This document shows, in pieces, positions 21,849-27,434 of a DNA stretch of 27,434 nt. Positions within the stretch are counted from its first letter, which is position 1. The number at the start of each line of letters is the position of its first letter. The notes below the pieces were generated by a model, which was not told the origin of the DNA, did no database searches, and saw only the letters and a program-made list of their open reading frames with translations. Source of the DNA: a virus; the IMG/VR virus record IMGVR_UViG_3300028388_003230, positions 9,714 through 37,147 of that record. One strand, 5' to 3'. The translations under genes and the position numbers were made by a program.

Positions 21849-22741
21849 TGAAACTTTGTAACTTACTTCTGGTGGCTTTTCTTTTTCCGTCGCTGGCTCT
21901 GTCCGCTCAGGTCGAGCTTGCGTGGGACGATCCGGTTGATCCTGACTTGGCTGAGATCGTGGTGCACGCCGGCAACGCATCCGGTGTCTACGATATCGAG
22001 CAAAGCGTTGGCCCCGGCGTCCAAACAACGACGTTCGATCTCGGCGCAGGAACTTGGTATTTCGCCGCTCAAGCGTGCGCCGTTGGGCGCACACGATGTT
22101 CAGGCTATTCTAATGAGGTCAGTACGGTTATAGAAGGCGTACCCGATCCGCTCGACCCCCCGACAAGTCTGCGATTCACCGGGACAGCAGCGCCGGCTTT
22201 GCTTGATCTGACCTTCGACGGCAGCGAAGCCATGGCGCTCGACGGTGATGCAATCGTATCCGGGGGCGACTTGATTGTATCCGGGGCCGGGAGAGCGATT
22301 GTCGGCTCGCTTCCTGTTTCCGGCGACCAACTCTACATCCGCGCTGTTTTCACGCCAATGCAATTCGGAGGCGACTTCAACGACGACCGTATCGTGTCCA
22401 AGGCGACCGGCACTTCTGCCAATGATCATGTCTTCATGCTCGGCGTCGATACAGGCCCGAATGTGCTGCGCGCTCGCGTGCGCGTGGAGGGAGTTACGAC
22501 GACGCTGGTGGCATCTTCAGGAGAGTTACTTGCCGGTAACACTTACATCGGCGAGCTGGTTTATGATGGCGCGACGCTGACGCTTAGGCTCGACGGGGTG
22601 GAGGTTGGCAGCGTTCCGTTGTCCGGGGTAGTAGACGATGTAGATATTCCGGTCGCTATCGGCGGGCAGCCTGTTGGTGCCGGAGCCAATTATTTCACCG
22701 GCTTGATCCATGAACTGAAGATTGATCAGGTTGTGCCATGA
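21848..22741 (+). CDS. Secreted-type FN3 + LamG-like protein (297 aa)
   Basis: A 297-residue protein with a clear Sec signal peptide (MKLCNLLLVAFLFPSLALSA, cleavage probably after ALSA). An FN3-like domain follows at about 21-98 (VELAWDDPVDPDLAEIVVHA, then YFAAQACAVGRTRCSGYSNE), and then a LamG/concanavalin-like domain at about 110-297 (LLDLTFDGSEAMALDGDAIV; YTGELVYDGATLTLRLDGVE-like strand pair). This architecture is normal for secreted carbohydrate-binding proteins and unusual for a cytoplasm-assembled virion protein. It overlaps genes on both sides by 1 and 4 bases. It could be an exported surface-modifying or decoy protein, or the signal could be a remnant from a bacterial gene. Confidence 0.78.
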   Translation: MKLCNLLLVAFLFPSLALSAQVELAWDDPVDPDLAEIVVHAGNASGVYDIEQSVGPGVQTTTFDLGAGTWYFAAQACAVGRTRCSGYSNEVSTVIEGVPDPLDPPTSLRFTGTAAPALLDLTFDGSEAMALDGDAIVSGGDLIVSGAGRAIVGSLPVSGDQLYIRAVFTPMQFGGDFNDDRIVSKATGTSANDHVFMLGVDTGPNVLRARVRVEGVTTTLVASSGELLAGNTYIGELVYDGATLTLRLDGVEVGSVPLSGVVDDVDIPVAIGGQPVGAGANYFTGLIHELKIDQVVP

Positions 22742-23241
22742 AAGCTCCTATGCCTCGATCCTTGATGCTGCTCTCTGTCCCGGATTGGCAAAAGCTGAGC
22801 GCCGATGCCGCAGAGGGCGATTCCGCTCTGCCGTCGTACATGGACGAGATATTGGACAGGCTCGGAATCAATCCGCTATCGCGCCCGAATTGGCGCGTCG
22901 GTACGCCGCACAACGAGCGACGATTGATCATGCTGCCGTTCAACATCTCGGCGACTGCCGCAGTCGTGCTCGCCACCGCGTTCGGTGCGGCGTATGACTG
23001 GCACATACTCGCCGCCCAAGACTCGCACGGCACGCTCGTCACGACGACTGACGAGGCCACGAGCGAGACGACGAGAGCCATTAACCCGGCTGCCGTGCCG
23101 GTGCCAGCGAAATTCGATGCACTAGCGTTGCACTTCCCGGATCGCGTCGTGACCGATGAGCAAGGTAACGAGATCAGCAGGGAGTCGTTTTCGCTCTCAT
23201 GGCTTCCGACGCGCGGGTATGACCCGTGGCGCTCTGCATGA
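22738..23241 (+). CDS. Hypothetical fibre-region protein (167 aa)
   Basis: A 167-residue protein, starting with an ATGA overlap with the previous gene and ending with an ATGA overlap with the next. Residues 1-60 are polar and helical (SLMLLSVPDWQKLSADAAEG); the middle has a weakly hydrophobic Ala-rich stretch (FNISATAAVVLATAFGAAYD, about 68-87); the rest is a beta-type domain ending in a Trp/Pro-rich tail. Codon use is GC-rich and unlike the next genes. The family is not recognised; position suggests a minor virion or appendage protein. Confidence 0.65.
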   Translation: MKAPMPRSLMLLSVPDWQKLSADAAEGDSALPSYMDEILDRLGINPLSRPNWRVGTPHNERRLIMLPFNISATAAVVLATAFGAAYDWHILAAQDSHGTLVTTTDEATSETTRAINPAAVPVPAKFDALALHFPDRVVTDEQGNEISRESFSLSWLPTRGYDPWRSA

Positions 23242-23507
23242 AACAGGTTTTAATAGCTGTTGATCAATTAGTAAATACCTGCGTGTGGGCAAAACATGAA
23301 GGGTTTGGTTTTGCCGATGAGACACTATCTGCGCGAGCGCACAGGCTGAGGCATAGCCCTACTTGGTCCGGTATTAGAAGCTCTATTGATACCATGTTTG
23401 GCTTGTTTGGCGACTTTGAACATTGCAGAAAGTCTTGGGAGGCAGAATGCAAGAGATCGCAGTACCCAAACGGAGGGGAGTATTGCAAAAAGTTTTTCAA
23501 ACTCTAA
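23238..23507 (+). CDS. Conserved-type small phage protein, MKQVLIAVDQL family (89 aa)
   Basis: An 89-residue protein from ATG 23238 (ATGA overlap with the stop before it). The start VLIAVDQLVNT, then ADETLSARAHRLR and a C-terminal FEHCRKSWEAE resemble a small protein that I recall from the late or lysis regions of phages of Proteobacteria, sometimes given misleading helicase labels. Three or four Cys residues could be structural. No membrane segment is clear. It begins an AT-rich cassette (23238-24390) set into GC-rich surroundings. Function is unknown; a lysis-cassette association is possible but not shown. Confidence 0.75.
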   Translation: MKQVLIAVDQLVNTCVWAKHEGFGFADETLSARAHRLRHSPTWSGIRSSIDTMFGLFGDFEHCRKSWEAECKRSQYPNGGEYCKKFFKL

Positions 23508-23545
23508 ATGGTATTGCCTTGTGTCTTTGCTACATTCCCCAGTAA
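23447..23545 (+). CDS. Possible 32-aa overlapping peptide
   Basis: A short frame inside the end of the previous gene, from ATG 23447 to TAA 23543-23545, with a strong ribosome site (GGGAGG, about 23436-23441). The peptide is basic then hydrophobic (MQEIAVPKRRGVLQKVFQTL, then a Cys-rich end). Its stop lies 22 bases beyond the likely GTG start of the PAS gene, so translating it would bring ribosomes over that weak start. It may be a coupling leader rather than a functional protein. Confidence 0.35.
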   Translation: MQEIAVPKRRGVLQKVFQTLNGIALCLCYIPQ

Positions 23546-24090
23546 TAGTAGAAATTCTTCAGACCCTTGGAGCTGTTCTTTTAACATGGCTTAGTGTCTT
23601 TTTCACGTTTAGCAAAGAGCTGAAAAATACTAAGAAAGAATTAAAAGAGTACCATGATGTTACGCTAAACAGGCTTAATGGCACTTTAAAATCTTTTATT
23701 GATCAAATGGAGTTTCCAGCCTGGATAAAGGTAGTCAGGCGTGATGGGGATAACATTAAATTCGTCATGCTTGAGATCAATCTAGCTTATACAGAAGTGT
23801 TTGGTATAAAAAGAACAGACTACGTAGGTAAGACTGATCATGATGTTTGGCCAAAAGAGATAGCAGACTCCTTTTCTATCTCTGACCTACGGGTTTGGTC
23901 AACCGGGCAACCTGAAACTTTTTTAAAAGATGTTAACGGTTATAAAAGATATTTTCGTAAAGCCAGAATACTTTCTGTAGATGGCCATGTTAAAGGGGTA
24001 ATTGGTTATCAAATAGGTTGCCCCAATGCTTCAAAGTGCCCGATCTTAGAAAAGAAACCTATCTCGGAAGCGGTATCTGTTGGTCTATAA
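23521..24090 (+). CDS. Membrane-anchored PAS-domain protein (189 aa)
   Basis: No ATG is available before residue 63, so the start is probably GTG 23521 (TTG 23527 is possible). Residues about 8-30 are one hydrophobic segment (VIVEILQTLGAVLLTWLSVF); 31-57 is a Lys/Glu-rich coiled coil; 58-168 is a PAS_4-type domain: FPAWIKVVRRDGD at the first strand, LEINLAYTEVFGIKRTDYVGKTDHDVWP with the usual N-x-AY and GKTDxD(V/L)WP helices, then WSTGQPETF and the final strands ending GHVKGVIGYQIG. PAS domains bind small ligands or haem and sense redox, oxygen or energy state. There is no kinase or cyclase output domain, so signalling would need a partner. In a phage late region this is unusual. The weak ribosome site suggests coupling. 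Confidence 0.82.
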   Translation: MSLLHSPVIVEILQTLGAVLLTWLSVFFTFSKELKNTKKELKEYHDVTLNRLNGTLKSFIDQMEFPAWIKVVRRDGDNIKFVMLEINLAYTEVFGIKRTDYVGKTDHDVWPKEIADSFSISDLRVWSTGQPETFLKDVNGYKRYFRKARILSVDGHVKGVIGYQIGCPNASKCPILEKKPISEAVSVGL

Positions 24091-24095
24091 CGACT

Positions 24096-24641
24096 ATGGT
24101 TATGAATAAGATTAAACTTTTTACCTCTGTTCTTCTGTTGGTTGTCTCACCTGTTAACGCACAGGTGAAGACTCCGATGCTGCAGTGGACCCAGACTCTA
24201 GCAGAGTGGGCTTCAGAATCTGAAGCACCATATTCTGGTGAGTGGGTATGCGCCTCTGATGTTTTGGTTGGGGGCACTATGCCTGCCTGCAAGGTTGGGG
24301 ACGGGGTAACGCTATTTCCGAGCCTTCCTTGGGCCACAGTATACGCAACCACTACAGCAGCTCTAGACTTGGATGCGTTGTTGGCTTCTGTTCTAGCCAT
24401 TGAGCCGGTGCCGGCGCAAGCCAGTACGGCAGAGCTTGCGGCGCTGACCGCGACCGCGACGCGCGTCTATTCCCCTGCCGACATCGGGTCGGTGTTCACG
24501 AACGGCGTGCTGACCGAGATCGTGTTCGCCGACGGTTCGCGGCTGTTCGAGGATGCAGGAGTGGTGAAGGTCGAGCACGCGAGTACGGGCGAGATTCAAG
24601 TAGTCGGCGCGGCCATCAACGAACCTGGAGACCCGATGTGA
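24096..24641 (+). CDS. Signal-peptide protein with fibre-type motif (181 aa)
   Basis: Starts at ATG 24096 (or 24102), just after the PAS gene stop. It begins with a Sec signal peptide (MNKIKLFTSVLLLVVSPVNA, cleavage before QVKTP). The mature N-terminus, with WTQTLAEWASESEAPYSGEW and then CKVGDGVTLFPSLPWA, matches the K(V/I)GDGTTPWSSLPY-type motif of phage tail-fibre and hyaluronidase-like N-terminal modules. The second half (about 105-181) is Ala/Thr-rich, then beta-type (TRVYSPADIGSVFTNG). GC content rises abruptly at about 24395, inside the gene, so the two halves probably have different origins. The TGA overlaps the ATG of the next gene. Confidence 0.75.
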   Translation: MVMNKIKLFTSVLLLVVSPVNAQVKTPMLQWTQTLAEWASESEAPYSGEWVCASDVLVGGTMPACKVGDGVTLFPSLPWATVYATTTAALDLDALLASVLAIEPVPAQASTAELAALTATATRVYSPADIGSVFTNGVLTEIVFADGSRLFEDAGVVKVEHASTGEIQVVGAAINEPGDPM

Positions 24642-27434
24642 TGATTCGAGCAGCAGCATTTCTGGTCGGCATGGCAGCGGCTTTGTCAGCGCCGGCGCAG
24701 ACATCGACCACGGTGCAAAAGCTGTGGATGAAGGATTCGGCCGGATGGGCGACCTACGCAAGCGGCGGCGGGTACGTCCCGGAAGGGATCATCGCCTACA
24801 ACACGGATACGTGCCAGGCCGTCATAGGAAATGGCAGCAATTTGCAGTTCGATCAGCTTACGTCCTTCACGAACGTCAACGGGTGCGACACAGGCTTTGT
24901 CGACACGACGCCGCCGTTGGTGTTGATATCGGAAGATTCTCCCGTCAAAGACGAAGGCACAGCGATCAATGTATCCGTGGCGATCACGGACAATGAAGAG
25001 CTTGCTGTTGCCGACGTGTCTTACGACCCGCTTTCTCTGGTCCCGGCGACTTGGTCTTGCGCGCAAACCTCAAGCGTTCGCGTTGATTGCACCGGCACAG
25101 TAGACGCGCCGGGGCAACTGAACGTAGTGGCAACAGATGCCGCCGGGAACAGACAGGAAACACTGAGTAAGAAATACGCATTCCTTGCGCACTATTACAA
25201 TTTAGACGAGGGCAGCGGGACACTTGCGGCAGACAGTGCAGGCACGAGCGACGGTACTGTTTCAGCTACTGCGACCTGGGTTGCCGGGGCCGTTGGCGCG
25301 GGCGCGCTTGCGTTTGACGAGGACGGGGACAATGTCGAGATCCCGTTTGCAAGCACGTTCAATCGGCTGCCTCTGGCTTTCAGCGTAATTGCGAAAATGG
25401 ACTCGCCAGGCCCGTCCAGCACGCAAACAGTCGTGGAGACGAACGTCACCGGGGAGCCGTACCAGGGCTTTGCGATTGTAGCCTACGGGACTGACGAATT
25501 CGCGTGCCAAGTCGGCGGATCTTCATTTGCGCTACCTACAGGTGAGGCTGCGTCTCTGGACGATTGGCATCTTGTCGAATGCGTGTTGACCGCAGAGGGC
25601 ACGCTTCAGATTTGGCAAGACGGCGTCAAAATGAACGAGCGCGAGGGCGTGGACTTGCTCGACACGGCGACGACGCCGTGGAAGGAGACAGCAATAGGCG
25701 AGCTGGCGAACCCGGCGCAGTATTTTGTCGGATCAGTGGACGAGGTTCGCGTCTATTGGGGTGAGATCGATGACGCAACGCGGCAGGAGCAACTCGCAGC
25801 CATGAACCCCGCTACAGGGGCGCTTGCGCCTGCAGACCCTGCTGGGTGCGTCAGCGAGACGACGGCGGGGAATTTCGCAGATCGCGGGCTCGTGAACGTA
25901 ATCGCTTACGGGGCGACGCCGAACAACGACACAGATGACGATGCCCCGGCGATTCAAGCAGCCTTTGCCGCTGCGGACGCGCAGCGCGGCGTCTATTTCC
26001 CGCACGGTGACTATCACATCGAGTCGCCGATTCAAATGAAGCAGGACGTGTATGTGCATCCGAGTAGCGACTTTTACCGCGCGGGGCATGTCGCGATAGG
26101 AAGCGTATGTAACTCTGGCCGCCCTCGTATCATCATGAAGGACGGGCTGTTCAACGGCGGCAGCCCGGACCCGTCACACCCGCGCGCGGTGTTTGAGATA
26201 TGGCGACTTGACTCGCCTGGATGGCCGGGTTCCGGCGGGGGCGGCGTCGATATCGAGATCGTCGGCGGGCAATACGCGATGTGGATCAACGATACGACGC
26301 GCCCGGGCGGCCCGAGCGTTGTCGGCATCAAGACAAGAGGACAGACGGACGGGGTGTTTGCTTGGAAGTCTTTGGCGTCCCCGATATTCGTCGGTGCTGA
26401 CATCGAGTACAGCGGCAGCGGGCCGATCTTCCAGACGATCAACAACGACACCGCTCAAGGGACAATGCAGCGCACGTTTCACTGGCCGAGCGGTCATGTG
26501 ATGTTCGTTGATTCGAAGATAGAAGTAACAGGCGGCTGTGCTGTAGGCACAATGTTCACGAACACAGAGAGAGTGTTCGGGCTGGAGAACGTCTATCTGA
26601 AGGGATGCACAAGTGTTCTCGACTCAACGACGGATGCCGGCGGAGATTTCGCGCTGTCCAATGCTGCCGATTGGCACCACGTCGAGCGGTTTGCGTTTTC
26701 CGGCGATTATGTCGAGCCATCGATACTTGTAAACGGCGTGCAGTCCGACGGCGGTATCTATTTCGAGGGCACGGTAACGTCGCCCGCTGCGCTGCAAACT
26801 GAGACGACGACCGTCCTAGAAAGCGCAATTCCCACTGACCTGATCACGCAGCACGTCCCGGTGCGTTACTCGGCTAATCCGATGGGTGCTGACGTAGTGC
26901 TTGCGACGAATTACGGTGCCGATCCCGACAACAACAACGATGCGGATCACGTCGGCATACAGGCCGCGCTTGCGGCGTCCGATCGCGTGTATTTGCCCCC
27001 TGGCGCCGCAGTCGGCGTTTTTGGTGGTCAGTACAGAATCAGCGATACGATTGCGCTGGGGGCGAACGATTCTTTGTTTGGATATCACTCGGATATTGTA
27101 GAAATCGCCGGACAGCCGAACGCGGACTGGGACTTGTCCGGAGGTGATGCGCCTATGATCGCTTTGCCGTCTACGGCTGGCGCTTCTCCGATCTTGGCAT
27201 TCTTCCGCGCCACGGTTCCGTTGGTAGGCGGCAGTTGTGTTCCGGACGGAACGATCGAGCCGCCCGGAGCCTGTGGTGATGGTGGCTACAATAACCATGT
27301 CTACGCGGTCGCCTGGCAGAGTCCTGAGGCGCAACTGCTGGCGGTGACGTACAGCAACACTCAATGGGCCGACATAGGCAACGCGCAGCTAAACCGCATT
27401 ACCGGGAATTGCGGCGGAAAGTTGTGGGGTGGAC
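24641..27434 (+). CDS. Secreted-type depolymerase-like protein, LamG + beta-helix, partial
   Basis: Open from ATG 24641 (TGATG overlap) through the right edge, at least 931 residues, no stop. Order of parts: a Sec signal peptide (MIRAAAFLVGMAAALSAPA), a fibre-type motif EGIIAYNTDTCQAVIGNGSN (about 48-67), a short Ig/cadherin-like region to about 180, a LamG-like domain at about 184-375 (YYNLDEGSGTLAADSAGTSD; FVGSVDEVRVYWGEIDD), a pectate_lyase_3-type beta-helix start at about 417-450 (VNVIAYGATPNNDTDDDAPA; FPHGDYHIESP), and a second such start at about 757-800 (NYGADPDNNNDADHVGIQAA). Such beta-helix proteins usually cleave capsular or exopolysaccharides as phage tail spikes. Catalytic residues cannot be assigned. 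The signal peptide is unusual for a virion spike. Confidence 0.85.
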   Translation, partial: MIRAAAFLVGMAAALSAPAQTSTTVQKLWMKDSAGWATYASGGGYVPEGIIAYNTDTCQAVIGNGSNLQFDQLTSFTNVNGCDTGFVDTTPPLVLISEDSPVKDEGTAINVSVAITDNEELAVADVSYDPLSLVPATWSCAQTSSVRVDCTGTVDAPGQLNVVATDAAGNRQETLSKKYAFLAHYYNLDEGSGTLAADSAGTSDGTVSATATWVAGAVGAGALAFDEDGDNVEIPFASTFNRLPLAFSVIAKMDSPGPSSTQTVVETNVTGEPYQGFAIVAYGTDEFACQVGGSSFALPTGEAASLDDWHLVECVLTAEGTLQIWQDGVKMNEREGVDLLDTATTPWKETAIGELANPAQYFVGSVDEVRVYWGEIDDATRQEQLAAMNPATGALAPADPAGCVSETTAGNFADRGLVNVIAYGATPNNDTDDDAPAIQAAFAAADAQRGVYFPHGDYHIESPIQMKQDVYVHPSSDFYRAGHVAIGSVCNSGRPRIIMKDGLFNGGSPDPSHPRAVFEIWRLDSPGWPGSGGGGVDIEIVGGQYAMWINDTTRPGGPSVVGIKTRGQTDGVFAWKSLASPIFVGADIEYSGSGPIFQTINNDTAQGTMQRTFHWPSGHVMFVDSKIEVTGGCAVGTMFTNTERVFGLENVYLKGCTSVLDSTTDAGGDFALSNAADWHHVERFAFSGDYVEPSILVNGVQSDGGIYFEGTVTSPAALQTETTTVLESAIPTDLITQHVPVRYSANPMGADVVLATNYGADPDNNNDADHVGIQAALAASDRVYLPPGAAVGVFGGQYRISDTIALGANDSLFGYHSDIVEIAGQPNADWDLSGGDAPMIALPSTAGASPILAFFRATVPLVGGSCVPDGTIEPPGACGDGGYNNHVYAVAWQSPEAQLLAVTYSNTQWADIGNAQLNRITGNCGGKLWGG

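Noticed and set aside
24686-27364. Multiple + and - strand Arg-rich frames overlapping the large right-hand gene
   Set aside because: They are shadow frames caused by GC-rich codons; the frame from 24641 is open for over 2.7 kb and shows coherent domains.

Overview
The window is part of the genome of a tailed double-stranded DNA phage (Caudoviricetes) or a prophage of one. The evidence is the block of terminase large subunit, portal, S49-type prohead protease with a nested scaffold, decoration protein and major capsid protein on the + strand, followed by about 10 kb of fibre- and lectin-like proteins. The host is not shown directly. Gram-negative-style signal peptides, AGGAG ribosome sites and moderate GC suggest a proteobacterium (inference). 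No integrase, repressor, tRNA, rRNA, IS element or CRISPR array was recognised, so lifestyle is undecided.

Layout. (1) 1-8030, all - strand: an accessory, probably early, arm of small unrecognised genes and one 853-residue protein with a single central membrane segment. The genes form short overlapping groups separated by strong hairpins: 1859-1894, 5362-5456, 6224-6262 and 7296-7321. A stretch of about 1.1 kb (4465-5553) has no convincing gene but contains many inverted repeats, short repeated TTACACA-type sites and a candidate promoter for the 853-residue gene. (2) 6585-7274: four copies of an AT-rich palindrome. One is perfect and alone, and three lie in an exact 38-bp tandem; they sit upstream of two - strand gene groups. 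(3) 8031-8526: a divergent control region. It holds a repeated GACGAACGGTA-type element in three pairs, each pair stepped by exactly 21 bp, and a candidate + promoter that overlaps a half-copy of the AT palindrome. (4) 8527-9081: an HNH-AP2 homing-type endonuclease, followed by two terminators and a structured leader. (5) 9452-17074: thymidylate synthase overlapping terminase by one base, a small membrane protein, portal, protease/scaffold, decoration protein and major capsid protein. (6) 17119-27434: two small proteins, then a chain of tightly overlapping genes for fibre/lectin-like proteins, interrupted at 23238-24090 by an AT-rich cassette that encodes a membrane-anchored PAS-domain protein. 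The last gene is open at the right edge and has a signal peptide, a LamG-like domain and two pectate-lyase-type beta-helix starts.

How the parts fit: the - strand arm and the + strand structural arm diverge from the 8.03-8.53 kb control region. The late arm follows the lambda-like order terminase-portal-protease-decoration-capsid, but no tail tube, tape measure or baseplate gene is recognisable after the capsid gene. The most unusual points are the paired 21-bp iterons, the palindrome family, Sec-type signal peptides on three fibre/depolymerase-like proteins, the PAS membrane protein, and the mosaic GC content inside the fibre genes.
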